Below are positions 32,537 through 45,500 of a DNA stretch of 64,000 bases, one piece after another. Source of the stretch: Phlebotomus papatasi (lineage: Eukaryota > Arthropoda > Insecta > Diptera > Psychodidae). The stretch's first letter is position 1; each line of letters begins with the position of its first letter. The stretch is taken from the NCBI RefSeq assembly GCF_024763615.1, contig NC_077222.1, positions 47,802,001 through 47,866,000 of the forward strand. Reading direction: 5' to 3'. The notes under the pieces are model-generated. The model ran no database searches. It was not told where the DNA came from and saw only the letters and a list, made by a program, of their open reading frames with translations. Both the position numbers and the translations under genes were made by a program.

Positions 32537-35500
32537 ATGGCAAGATTGTCAACAATTTTGAGATTAAAGAGGTGAGATTGTGAAAAAATAGAGCTTATTA
32601 TTTGTGAGGTTTTCATAAGAATTTTCATAAAAGTTGACAAGGAACGGTTAATTATAAATCAAGGAAAACCAAAGTAATTATTTGTAGCTGGTGTTTAGAA
32701 TTAATTAGACAAAGAACAAAGAATAAGAATAATGTTTGGATTTTGTGTGAATACTTTTTTTTTTTCTACGACAAGAATTTTGAGCACTTTTTAATCTGAA
32801 TTTATGGACTTTAACGGAATTTTGCGTAGAAATTCAAATTTTGCAGGTTTATATTTAAGTTTATTTGAAATAATTGTATGTAACTTAGAGTGAACGAAAT
32901 TAAAAGTTTTCGGTCAATTTACTTAGAACTTTAACATCGATTTATTTGAAAATTTTAAAAGTTTTTATAAATAAAATAAACATGTGATTTTAATTTACAT
33001 ATACCTAAAGTTCTGCACGTCGTGTCTTTTTAGTAGTTTATGTAGTTTTTAATTGTGTACTTTGATAAGAATTGTCTATAATGCCCAACGCGCAATAACT
33101 TTTGTTTTGTGAACAAAAGTTTGTTTGTAAACATGTTTTCAAAATTTCCCATGAGAATGAGCGAGACGACTAGATCTAGATCTCAGTCACTCTCATTGAA
33201 ATGTCAAAAACATATTTACAAAACAAAAGTTATTGTGCGTTGAACATAATGCCCAACGGACAATAACTTTTATTTTGTAAACATCTTTTTGACATTTCAA
33301 TGAGAGTGAATGAGACCGAAATCTAGTTATCTCGCTCTTCTCTCATAGGAAATTATGAAAATATGCTTAACAAACAAAAAATCTTGTGTTTGTACGCATG
33401 TTTTCAAAATTGCATTTGAGAGTGAGCGAGATGATTAGATATAGATCTCACTCACTCTCATTGAAATGTCTAAAACATGCTTACAAAACAAAAGTTATTA
33501 TGTTTATTTATCTATAGTCGTTCACTCTCATACGATTTTTTGAAAATATGTTTACAAACAAAAGTTAGTGTGTGTTGAGCATAATCATTATAATTTAAAA
33601 TGCGTATAATTGAATAAAAAATCTATTAACATCGTGATTAAAATATAAACTACAAGATAATTTAGTGGGAATAATTTTTCGGTCTTACTTCAATAAAAAT
33701 AAAAATAAAAATTAAGCAAGACAATTATGGCAACAAAAATGTTTTTAATGCTACCTAACTATTTTTAGATATATAAACCAGAAAGAGAATAAGCAGGAAT
33801 AGAGTTAACTTCTGATTCCCTTTTCTCTGGTATCGAGAAGTTACCCAAAATTTTAATATTAGGATAGAAAAAAAAACGAAATATGATGGTATAATTTACT
33901 AAATTTTGCTTATCCTGTTTAGGAATATTAGTTTAGTAGGTTTAGATTATGCGATGTACTTTTATTCGATATTTTTTTAATTATTTATTTTACCATTAAC
34001 CCAAAAAACTTTGACAAAGAATCCCACTATTAATAAAATCAACAAAATTGACAAACTGTTTACCGAATCAATAAGTTTTCTATTGTTTTTTTAGCACTTT
34101 TGTGTACCCAGCTATTTTCTTTTTTAATTGTACTACTTTTCATTGTTAAATAGCATTAAATGAAAATTTTGAAACTATTTTTTCTGTGAATGAAATCAAT
34201 TTTTTTTGTTCTTGGTTGCGTGGAATCATTCATAATTTTTTTTTTAATAATTTTGATTTGTTTTTGCATTTACGCTCAGCAGAAATATTTCTTCACATTT
34301 TGTTTTGAAATCTTAAATTAGAACCTATTGAACAGATTTTATACATCATACAGGAAGAAAAAAGAGATATTTAAATGATTAATAATTTTATATAGAACTA
34401 AAGAAATTCGTAAAATCAATATTAGATACGCTATTGTCGTATTTACATCATCAGGCATAAAATTATAATTTAAATCGAGACTCGAAACAGTGTATTTGCC
34501 TTCTCCTTGCGTAGTGACATTATACAAATACTATCCATCTAGTTTGATTTATTTCAATTGCCAGGAATCTCAAATATATGACTCTGACAAAGCCATATTG
34601 CAATGTCAGGGTTACAGAATCGCTTTTTCCAAAAAGCTTTTAATCACTTTTTTCAGAGTGGAAAGAAATTTTATTGGATCCATTTCGTCCGATCATTACA
34701 TTTTCTCATTTCACATTTTTTTTATTCGTTATTTAATGTTCCTAATTTTAGTGCTCGAACTAGAAAGCAGTATATAATAATCCCTCGATTTTAAGTTATA
34801 TATATATTTCGCCTCCTTACCCCCCAAGGGGCATATTTTGGTACAATTTTGGAAATCTGAAGCTTTGAGTTTTCTGGCGTCACGCTGTTTGTCCGTCTGT
34901 AATCAGCGATAGAGCCCAAACGGTTAGAAATAGACTCGGGACCTTCTAAGGATCCCCCCATAATTCAGGATCGTTAACATGCCACTTATTTACCCCCCCC
35001 CCCCTGTTTTATGGGGATTTCTCGAAAATGCGTCGTGCAATTTTTTCATTTTTGGATTATGTGTTAAAGATTACCCAGGCAGACATTTCGTCCATATACG
35101 AATTTCTAATAACAGTTTTTCAACGTCAAAGGGTAAAAAGGCTCTAGAAAGCATATTTCTCATCCGAATGGTATCATGTTTGAACTCATTGGAAAGGTTT
35201 CGGAATTTCCTATAAAACAGAACTGGTTCATAACCGATAACTAATTTTTATCCTAAATTTATTTATATTATTCATATGATGGTATTTTGGGCAATGTTTT
35301 GTGTGATTTATTAATCGTTGCAAATCGGTTGTAAACCGGTAATGACCCGATAAGTAATTTTTATCCGATAATTAATTCTATTACTCTTAAAACTATCTTG
35401 GGGGATTTTTGGAGTGATTTATGAATCGGTTTTAATCGGTTGAGAATCGGTAAATGAAAGTACTTTCGAAGTATAGCATCTAAGTCACGAGTTCATTGAC

Positions 35501-38500
35501 CTCAAATAAATTGAAGTAAATGATTAATGCAAACCAAATAAAACTTTGAAATGTGTAATAAACGATTTCCATTAAAGAAAAATTTTAAAATGGTTTTTTT
35601 TTTCAATTTAAAAAAAAACTTTCAAAATATAGGAATTATTCATGAATAATTGATAGTATTTTATTTTATTACAGATTAAATTCTCTGTTGGGAATCTACA
35701 AAAGATCACCAAGTTGTTTGCAAAGTATTCAAACAAACTACCGAGAATATCACCACGATCATGATAGGGCGAGGGAAAATTGGTGGGAGATTTCCAAAAA
35801 TCAGAGATTTCTTCTTCTTACAGCAGGAGCAATTGGTGGAACAATTCTAACATTGAGCAATGACTTTGGTAAATCTCTTGTGTATTTCGGAAATTGAGCT
35901 TCCTCTCTCTAATAAAAATCCCTTTTGTAAATTTTAATAGGAAATGCCTCCGTGGAGGCTGCAGAGAAATATGATCCAGATATTGAAAAGCATCATAAAA
36001 CCGTCCGCACGGATCTCCCAACATATAGAATGGAAGATGTTGCTGCTCACAACAATGAGTAAGTCTTTTCTAGTTTTTACTGCTCGAACTCAAAGAGAGA
36101 GCAGTTATATAATCGACTTTTTTTTCAACTTTGCACTGTTCTGGAGCTTAAACGGTAAGAGATATCGACTTCCGATCTTCGGTGACCTTTCTTCAAATGA
36201 CATTATCTCGTACCCAACCCCTTTATTTTTCCCCCGTCCTCTTTCATACGTTCCCTATCCCTCAAAAATAGGTCAAAAATGAGGTTTTTCCAATTTTGCA
36301 AAAAAATGGCCCAAGCTTTTTCAATGATTTTTGGATATGTCTTAGAGCTAGTCCTGGCGAACATTTCGTCCAAACATATCTATGACCGGAAAATTCGCCA
36401 TTTTGAATTATATTGAAGGTCAAAGTTCAATCACTTTGGAGGATCCGTTTTTCAACCGATTTGGTTAAATTTGGATTTTTTGGAAAGATATTGAAATTTT
36501 GAACCCGACTGCATCGGTCATAATCGGTATTGAACCGGTTAAGTACCGATTTTTGAATAATTTTACATCCCATATTATTAACATTCCCGAAAAACAAAGT
36601 TTTTCCAATTTTGCAAAAAATTGGCCCAAGCTTTTTCAATGATTTTCGGATATGTTTTAGAGCTAGTCCAGGCGAACATTTCGCCCAAACATACCTATGA
36701 CCGGAAAATTCGCCATTTTGAATTATTGAAGGTTAAAGGTCAACTTCTTTGGAAGTCTCATTTTTCAACCGAATTGGTTAAATTTGGATTTTTTGGAAAG
36801 GTATTGAAATTTTGAATCCGACTGCATCGGTCACAATCGGTGATGGATTGGGAAAGTAACGGTAATAGCTCTGTTTTAAAAATTAATGATAAAATTGTTT
36901 TTCGCACTTTTTTTTGAAAAGAAAGAATTTTTATCTATTATGGGGGCGCGGGGAGCCACTGTCAAAGACACGTCTTAACGGTCACTGAATTTAAATTCTT
37001 TATATTAATTCTTTGCAAACTCCATTGATTTAGATAGAGTAACTATCCAAGAACACAAATTGGCAACCGGAATTCAAATTAGGAAAGAGACTGAAGGCTA
37101 ATTTGAACAAATTCGACGGGATGCCAAATTTTTCATCCGCCATTTTGTGCAAAAATTTTGCATGACTTTCCACAAAGCGAGAAAAGAACAACAAAATGTA
37201 TTTCCAATTAATTGAAGGACTAAAGTAGCTAAAAATTCATTCCCTACAGCAATTCAGATAACAATTACCGAAGAATAAATCATCTAAAATCACTCAGTTT
37301 GCGTATGATGTATAATACCATGGTAAGGAATGGGTTAAATAATTAATGGCTTAATGGCTTTCTCATTGTCTATAAACACGATTAAATCTTCAGTAACCCT
37401 ATGTGCGTACAAAAAATATGCTAACGAAGAGGACTTTCTCGTGAGTTCGAGCATTTCGCAAAGCTGGGACGCTTTGCCATCTCTTTTTTTTATGAAGTGT
37501 ATTTTTATAATGTGGATTTCTCTGTCCAGGAAGACTGGCATTTGGGTTACTTATGGAATTGGTGTTTATGACATTACCGAATTCGTGCCTAAACATCCGG
37601 GAAGTGACAAGGTGATGTTGGGTGCTGGGAGTGCAATAGATCCCTTCTGGCATGTTTTCCAGCAACACAACACTCCGGAAGTGCTGACACTGCTGGAAAC
37701 CTTCAGAATTGGCAATCTGAATCCTGAAGATCAAGTCAGTACAAGGGATATGGGTGATCCATGGTCAGGAGAACCACGCAGGCATCCCATCTTGAAGCCA
37801 GCAGCCCAAAAACCTTTCAATGCTGAACCTCCACCATCAATTCTAATAGATTCCTTTATAACTCCCAAGTAATTCTTTTTTGGGATCTTCATGAGAAGAT
37901 AATATAATTGAGGGGGATGCAAATTTTGTGCTTTCAGTGAATTTTTTTATGTCAGGAATCACCTGCCGGTGCCTGAAATCGATGAGAAGACCTACGAGCT
38001 CGAAATTGAAATTGAGGGAGTGAAGAAGGTGACCAAAATGACTCTGAAAGACCTGAAGAAACTACCCAAGCATTCAGTCACTGCTGTTGTGATGTGTGGA
38101 GGAAACCGCCGGTCTGACATGGACAATGTGAAGAAGGTCAAGGGATTATATTGGGGACCATCGGCTGTTGGAAATGCTGTCTGGACAGGAGTTAAACTAT
38201 GCGATGTCTTGGCAAAAATGGGAGTGAAATCTGACGAAGAAAAGCATGTTCATGTGAGTTAAGAATCTTAGTAAATTTCTCAGGAATGATCATCTCTCTG
38301 GGTATTTCAGTTTGAAGGACTCGACACTGATCCAACTTCTACATACTACGCAGCTTCTATTCCTCTTGCTAAGGCCATGGATCCCCGAGGGGATGTTCTT
38401 CTAGCCTATGAAATGAATGGTCAGCCATTGAGCAGGGATCATGGCTTCCCAGTGCGAGCTATCGTTCCTGGCACCGTTGGAGCCAGGAATGTTAAGTGGC

Positions 38501-39130
38501 TTGGTGAGGAAATAGCCTATGAGAATGATATAGAGCTCTTTGATACAAAGTTCATTTCCCATTTCAGGAAAAATATTGATCTCAGACAAAGAATCTGACT
38601 CTCATTGGCAGCAGAAGGACTACAAGGGATTCAGCCCGAGTACCGATTGGGACACTGTGGACTTCTCAAAAAGCCCTGCAATCCAACACATGCCAGTGAC
38701 ATCAGCAATTTGCTATCCATCCCCAGGGGATAAGGTCAAAGTGGAAGATGGATTTATCACAGTTAAAGGTAAGAAAGAAAATTTTAAAAAAATAAATTCA
38801 AAGCCTGAAAATTTCATTGCAGGATACGCTTGGTCCGGAGGAGGATGTCGAATTGTGAGGGTGGACCTGACATGTGATGGTGGGGAAACATGGCATGTGG
38901 CTGAACTTGAACAAGAGGATTTGGCCAAAGCACCACCCGGAAGGGCGTGGAGTTGGACATTGTGGTCAGCAAAGATTCCTGTTCCCAAGAAAGCACGCGA
39001 AGTGGAAATTTGGTCAAAAGCAGTGGATTCCAACTACAACGTTCAACCTGAATCTTTTAAGAATACTTGGAACTTGAGGGGGGTTCTCAGTAATGCATAC
39101 AGTCGAGTAAAAGTGAAGCTTGCAAAATAA
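32537..39130 (+). CDS. SUOX: Sulfite oxidase, mitochondrial (complete, 8 coding exons)
   Basis: Oxidises sulfite to sulfate with electrons passed to cytochrome c, in the mitochondrial intermembrane space. Exons: 32537-32571, 35675-35868, 35941-36058, 37530-37868, 37938-38253, 38311-38503, 38568-38768, 38823-39130; all splice phases agree, giving about 567 residues (human about 545). Residues 1-30 form a basic amphipathic presequence (MARLSTILRLKR...), then a hydrophobic segment at 57-70. The cytochrome b5 domain (about 117-195) has heme ligands His138 (HPG) and His162. The molybdenum domain follows, with the Moco cysteine Cys282 in MCGGNRRSDM. The dimerisation domain ends NLRGVLSNAYSRVKV. Intron 1 is 3.1 kb and intron 3 (36059-37529) 1.5 kb, both with repeats. 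The short first exon is inferred from ATG, donor GTGAG, phase and presequence character. Insect orthologue name in Drosophila: shopper. Confidence 0.95.
33080..33586. mobile_element. Cluster of TIR MITEs (GCCCAACGCACAATAAC ends)
   Basis: Termini of type GCCCAACGCGCAATAACTTT occur at about 33083 and 33249, with inverses near 33235 and 33575. So at least two head-to-tail or nested copies sit here, in sulfite oxidase intron 1. Inner blocks are GACATTTCAATGAGAGTGA and TTTTGAAAACATG. Single copies lie at 50155-50312 and 63441-63595. Confidence 0.75.
34797..35480. repeat. Long dispersed repeat, second copy of the 9.26-10.1 kb repeat
   Basis: Blocks in the same order as at 9260-10100: TTATATATA, GAAATCTGAAGCTTTGAG, AGAGCCCAAACGG, CGTTAACATGCC, AACTGGTTCATAACCGATAA and ATCGGTTGTAAACCGGTAAT. 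It has a C-run near 34995. Within sulfite oxidase intron 1, ending about 195 bp before exon 2. Confidence 0.7.
36076..37490. repeat. Long dispersed repeats filling sulfite oxidase intron 3
   Basis: Begins with the same block as 4133 (GGAGCTTAAACGGTAAG, CTTCGGTGACC). A unit of about 310 bp then occurs twice: GCCCAAGCTTTTTCAATGAT at about 36309 and 36623, each followed by GACCGGAAAATTCGCCA. At 36933-37090 lies the inverted partner of 1-157. At 37447-37490 is the terminal GCAAAGCTGGGACGC block. It comes within 40 bp of the next exon. Confidence 0.7.
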
Positions 39131-39220
39131 AATCATGGGGAAAATCAAGAATTTTCAGGGAAAATGTAAGCCACATTCTTGACTTGTTGGAATGTTTGGC
39201 AAATTTTACAAATAACATTC

Positions 39221-39226
39221 AATAAA
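39221..39226 (+). promoter_or_regulatory. Polyadenylation signal of sulfite oxidase
   Basis: AATAAA 91 nt after the sulfite oxidase stop codon, followed by a GT-rich stretch. The only good signal before the Cdk8 start, so the 409-bp gap between the two genes must also hold the Cdk8 promoter and 5' UTR. Confidence 0.7.
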
Positions 39227-39539
39227 TACGTGATACTTACAATTTTAGTGATTCTTGGTAATATTGGGTATTACCAAGTGAGGAAAAAGTTAAAAATTTT
39301 CTAGAATTCTGATGAAAATTGTTGGAAAATACGAATTTTCACGCACAAACTGGCGCAAAAAACGCCGCACTGATAAGGAATTACAGCTGACTTCATAATT
39401 GTTTATATTTAGTAGTACATCTATCCACCACCGTGGCGCTGGTTGTAGGAATGCTTTTCTGAGAATTAGAAGTGTTTGGAAATTTGGAAGAAAAGTGCAA
39501 TTTTGTGGTAGTTCCTGGGCAGCCGCAGCCTCCAGGACG

Positions 39540-42500
39540 ATGGATTACGATTTTAAGATGCGCACTCAAGCCGAGCGCACAAAAGTAGAGGACCTATTTG
39601 AATTTGAAGGCTGCAAAGTTGGCCGCGGAACTTATGGCCACGTTTACAAAGCACATCGAAAGGAAGGCAATGACACAAAGGATTACGCCCTGAAACAAAT
39701 AGAAGGCACAGGCCTATCTATGTCTGCATGCAGAGAGATTGCGGTAAGTCTAGACAGATTGGGAGGGCAAAAATTCCACTGCCGGAGGGTATTTAATAGG
39801 ATTTTCCGGGACTGTTTGGTTAATGTTGCAGCTCCTCCGGGAATTGAAGCACGTGAATGTGATCAATTTGATCCGGGTATTCCTGTCGCATACGGACAGA
39901 AAGGTGTGGCTTCTGTTTGACTATGCCGAACATGATCTGTGGCACATTATCAAGTTCCATCGGGCAGCTAAGGCCACCAAGAAGCCTGTGATGGTGCCTA
40001 AGGGGATGGTGAAGAGTCTTCTGTACCAGATCCTCGATGGCATTCACTATCTACACTCCAACTGGGTGCTTCATCGTGATCTCAAGCCAGCCAATATCTT
40101 AGTAATGGGCGAGGGAAATGAGCGGGGACGCGTTAAAATTGCAGATATGGGATTTGCGAGACTCTTCAATGCTCCACTTAAGCCCCTTGCTGATCTGGAT
40201 CCTGTAGTGGTCACATTCTGGTACAGAGCTCCAGAATTGCTTCTGGGAGCCAGGCATTATACAAAGGCCATTGGTGAGAACAGCCTCAAAACTCTTTCTG
40301 AAGTTCTCAAATAATCACCTGAATTTTCCTTTACAGACATTTGGGCAATTGGTTGTATCTTTGCCGAACTTTTGACTTCCGAACCCATCTTCCACTGCCG
40401 CCAAGAGGACATAAAGACAAGCAATCCCTATCATCATGACCAACTGGACAGGATTTTCAATGTGATGGGCTTTCCGCAGGACAAAGATTGGGAAGACATC
40501 CGGAAAATGCCGGAGCATCATACACTCACAAAAGACTTCAAGAGATCAAAGTAGGCTGCAAACAATTTTCATTTTTTTTTTTATTTTAACGTCATTTTTC
40601 CGACAGCTATGCAAATTGCTCTCTGGTGAAGTACATGGAGCGTCATAAGATCAAGTCAGACAGCAAAGCTTTCCATTTGCTGCAGAAGCTTTTGTTGATG
40701 GATCCCAATAAACGGATTACATCTGAGCAAGCAATGCAGGATCCCTACTTCAGTGAAGACCCGCTGCCAACGCAAGACGTCTTTGCAGGGTGCTCAATTC
40801 CATATCCAAAACGTGAATTCCTCACGGATGATGATCAGGAGGAAAAGTCAGACAATAAGAGGCCAAATCCTCAGAATGTGAGTCCTTTGTCATTATTTAC
40901 CATTTCTTTCAAGGCTTCTAGATCCATAAAGCATATGCTGCATGCTACAAAAAAGATTTCTTAAACAAGAAAAGTATCTCAAAAGTTGCTATCACTTCAT
41001 TTTGCCAATAGTGGTTAAGAGGGAGAGTGTCATAAGGACAATAAGCAATGGAATTCATACAGAGAGTTTACAAAGCTTAGAACATTTGATCTATTTTTTT
41101 CGGAACTGCAGCATATGCAGCAAGCCAATTTTACGATTTTTTGAAGGCGTCTACACATTAGGACCAATTTTCGTCAAAAATTGCGTTTTTGACAGAAATT
41201 TGACGTTTTCCCCTACAACGTTGCAGGGAATTTCCTTCAAAAAAGCAATTTTTGACAAAAATTGCTCCCAATGTGTAGAGGCGGTAGAGGCCATAACTCT
41301 TTCCGGACCGCAGCATATGCTTCAAGCCAATTTCATCATTTTTTAACTTTTTCCGGACAGCAGCATATGCTGCAAGCCAATTTCACAATTTTTTAATCAA
41401 AAATATCTAAGCTCAGGAATTAATTGAGGTCCTACAAAAAATATCTTACATTTGGACATCCTTAGATTGTAATCATTCAGAAGAATAGGATTTTTATCAG
41501 TTCTGAATACTTAAAAAACATTGTTTTTCACTGAATATTCATAATGCTGCTTTGGGTAGTCAGAGTCCCAAAAAAGACGAAAGAGTTAAAAATATCTTTG
41601 ATCAGGAATTAAACTGTGTCCTATAAAAATGTCTGAAATTTGGGCATCCTGGCAAAATAAAGTTATTCTAAAAGTCGCGAAAGAGTTAATATTGGCTTTA
41701 TTTTAAAACAATCTTGTGGGAATAACAAAATTCTGCCGTAAAATTGAACTCGTGCTCCATAATAGATTAAAAAAACGTTTTTTCTCAAAAGGACCATCCA
41801 TTGATCTCTAAAGGAATTAATTCAAAAATATGAACATTATATCCCCAATATTTTTGTACATTGATTGAATGGGTTAAGAGTTTACAATAAATAATATTTT
41901 TTGTCGAAAAAATAAATAAAGAAAATATGATTAAAAACCCACGTATAATAACCCCTAACGATAATAAAAAGGAAATCATGAATTAAAAAATTTATAATAC
42001 TGACAAAGAAGAAATTGAAATGGTTCTAAACCTAAGCCGTATTACAACTTAGCATTACGGGTTCTATTTGAAAATATTTTTCATTTTTTTTGTCTTTAGT
42101 AACCATTTCGATTTTACTATTGATCAATCTACTAAGCAACTAACTAAAAATGGTTATTCCATTTTTAAAATTGAAAAATTTCGATAAACAAGAGTAAATT
42201 GTACTTTTCGGACTCAAAGAGAGCAGTATACACTCTGTCCCGACATTATGCACTTCGGAATTATGTTCCTGACAAGATTATGCACATACAATTATGCTTA
42301 TTTGCCTACTTTTGGGAGTCAATTTGTGAAATCAGTTTTGAAATACGCCTGAATGTATACTATTTTGTGATTCGGGATATTTGAAAACACTATGCTTATT
42401 TTTACTTTATTTCTATTATTAAGGTAGAAATTTTAAAAATTCTATCAATTTATTGAAGAACTCTGGCAAAAGGATATTGTTTGTTGATGAATTTCTTTTA

Positions 42501-45500
42501 AACAGTTTAGGGAAAAGTACTCTGCCTTCGAACGTTCATGCTTTCGAATATTGCGAATTTTCTTTTATTTTCTTAACTCTTTCCGGACCGCAGCATATCG
42601 TCGGTTGCCTCAGCAACTGTGCTAACTGCATTTGCTTTGTGTCAGCATTCGTTGTAAGCAACGCATCGCTGCGCGGCGTTTGCAATGAATGCAGACACAA
42701 AGCAGATGCAGTTAGCACAGTTGCTTTTTAATCAAAATCACAATTTTTAATCAAAAATATCTAAGCTCAGGAATTAATTGAGGTCCTACAAAAAATATTT
42801 CACATTTGGACATCCTTATAGTTTGTAATCATCCACAAAAATAGGATTTTTATCAGTTCTGAATACTTAATGTTAGAACCGTCAGAGAATCGGTAAGGGC
42901 GGAGCCCTCAATGCAATCGCGTGGATGAGCGCCTTGGCCGCCAGAGATTTCTCCAGAACCCTCAGCGTTCCTCCTAACGATCTATACCCTACGACGATCC
43001 AACATGAACTAACTCTCAAAAATACTAATCCTCTCTACGATACCCCTCCCGTAGGGGTAACTCACAGGCTAACTAGGAACACTCCCCGTCAAATCATTGC
43101 TCTACCTGCCGATTTTACTCGGAGGTTTTTTGAATTTTAACGGTATATTCTAGTACATTCAGAGAAAATCTGCAGATTCTCGGCAGAATTTCTCCCTAGA
43201 AAATCTGCATAACCTCCATTACTTCACAAAAATATTGTTGATTTATGAAGAAACTGTAGAAGTTATAAAGAAAATTGTATGCTCTGCTTAACAAGCATTA
43301 CCGAGTACACATTTTAGATAAGTAAAAAAAACTGCGAGCAAAAATACTAATTTCTTAAAAATCGCCAATCGAATGATACAAAAACATGAAATTTTGGTCG
43401 ACACTCTGTTTAAAGTTTTTACTTCACTTTTCTCTACTTGTAACACGGCGTCGCAGAATTCTTTATTTTATATAAACACCGTGATATCACTAAGAATAAC
43501 TCTATAGAATTTTGCAAACTTCAGTGAAAAATTTTTCCATCTCTTCTGACACATCTTGTCTGGAAAGTCTGGAATGTAGAAAAAATCTACAGAATATCTA
43601 CAGAAATTCGTCTAGAGATTCGTCAGAAAATCTGCCGAAATATTCTGACGAATTTTGTCCCAAGCCCAAATAAAATTCGTAAGAATATCTACAGAATTTA
43701 TCTGCAGATATTCTGTAGAGGTGTAGATTTTCTCTACAGAAATCTTAAAGATATCTGCAGATATTATTTGACGGGTCTTAGGAGAAATCGGCGCCGCTCC
43801 GAGAGACATCTATGATGTCAAATTCAAATACCAACGGGGGGTTTAACCGTTGGGGAGAAGCTAGTGCTAACATTAAAAAAACATTTTTTTTCACAGAACA
43901 TTCATATGCTGCTTTGGGTACTCTCGTCCCAAAAGAGACGAAAGAGTTAAGAGACTTACCCATAATTATCACGTAATTAGCAATAATTCATGATAAGCTA
44001 ACTGATTTCTAATAGAAATGTGAAACTTTCTTAGGAAAATTAAAAGAAAATTCACAACGTTCGAAGGTATGAACGTTCAAAGGGAGAGTACTTTCCCCTA
44101 ATCTTTTTGCTTTTGATTACTTTTACTCCGCGCAAAATTCGTTGTACGGTCGATTCATTTAAAAAAATCGTCTGCGGGTATGCAAATTTTCTCGATGCAT
44201 TTGCGCGTTTTTTCGGTCCCGATAAAGTGTTTAATTCCGGTACTGAGTGTATATTATATTTACAATCCACTTTTAGCTGAAATTCTTTACCATATCAGCT
44301 TTAGTGGTCCGAGGTGAAATCCGACCTCGTCATATCCAGCCTAAATGTTGGATGTACACGTTTTGACACTCATAGATCTCGAATATCATATGCGCTAAAA
44401 ATTTATTTTCGTGGACGGACCGTCCTGCCGATTCCGTCCATCATTAAGCTGAAGAGGATGTTACCTAAGCTATTAGGCAATTTAGTTGGAAATATACCTC
44501 GAAATACAATTTTATTAACAACCGGTGAGAACGGATCACAATTTTCCGTATCCGCTGAGAAAAACTGCAATTTTCTTTTGGAGCACACTTTTTTATTCTT
44601 CTTCACGTCACACTGAGAAATTAACAGTAAAAATCCATTTGGAAAATCAGCCGACTTCCGATAACCCGGCGATATTCTATCGATATTCAATTAAATCGAA
44701 ACATTTAAATTGTGGAAGTTCGTAAGGGCCTTGACAGACCTGAGGATTAGCAGAGAGACGGCTTAGCGTAATTATACTCGACATAATGGTTAAACTTCAT
44801 TTCCATCATTTTCCATTAAGTCGTCTCTCGGTTTAAGTCGAAAGTGTGTCTAGGGCATAACGGGTTTAAACTCAAGCACTTTTAGAAAGAGAACGGAGAG
44901 AGATATCGATAAGCGGTTTTCGGCAAAGGTTAAATGTCGATGGGTCGCTAGAAGTAGGTGATATCAAATTCATTTTGAACCGCCTCCAAATTTTGATTGT
45001 TGATCAATCTCAAATTTTAGTGTGATATAGCTGGGTCTAAGAGCTTTCAATTCGAAAAATATTGAGCCTGCCAAGCCAACCCGAAGCTATAGGGTGGGTC
45101 AAACGGGTCAAACATTAAATTTTCAAATGGCCATATCTCCGGTTCCAATTGTCAGAATTTGATCAATGAGTATGTAGAATATCAGTAGTATGAGTATACC
45201 AAGTATACCGATTACACACTGTATCCCAACCCTTACTATATCCAAATTTACCGTACTCTATCTCTAATGTTTATTAACCGATTTCAATGAACTTTTTTTC
45301 TTTTGTTGGCCTTCCGCATTCAGACTATTTAAAATAGAAAATGACCAGTGATAAGCCCAGATAAACTTATGGTAGCTGAGGATTTTTTTACAGGAAACAA
45401 AAAAAATTACAGGAAACCTCTAAGTGATTAGATCTGAGGGTGCTTGCCTTGCAACACGGAATGTGTGAAATTTCGATTTTTTGTTGAATTTTACGTGTAA

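Larger units (their letters stand above)
42573..43950. mobile_element. TTAA-type MITE copy 2, carrying two further insertions
   Basis: Begins TTAACTCTTTCCGGACCGC and ends GACGAAAGAGTTAA. Aligning by eye with 41347-41586 and 46911-47154 shows two extra blocks, a palindrome at about 42612-42726 and 42871-43872. The remaining sequence is colinear with the intact copies. Confidence 0.75.
42510..44098. mobile_element. TA-flanked TIR element nested in the 42.2 kb repeat
   Basis: Ends GGGAAAAGTACTCT and AGAGTACTTTCCCC with long inverted continuation (GAACGTTCAT, GAATTTTCTTTTA), TA on both sides (42508-42509, 44099-44100). It is itself interrupted by 42573-43950. Its own sequence is only about 210 bp. 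Confidence 0.7.

Noticed and set aside
32135..32640. Minus-strand open frames opposite the sulfite oxidase first exon, one with a hydrophobic N-terminus
   Set aside because: No recognisable domain or matching splice sites. The region is better explained as 5' UTR/first exon of sulfite oxidase on the plus strand.
37354..37529. Sulfite oxidase exon extending left of 37530
   Set aside because: The open frame continues into dispersed-repeat sequence. The acceptor TCTGTCCAG at 37529 gives the correct phase and conserved start of the heme domain.
42925..43140. Possible transposase or gag fragment in the 1-kb TTAA insertion
   Set aside because: The 71-codon frame has no motif I recognise. Reported only as part of the element.
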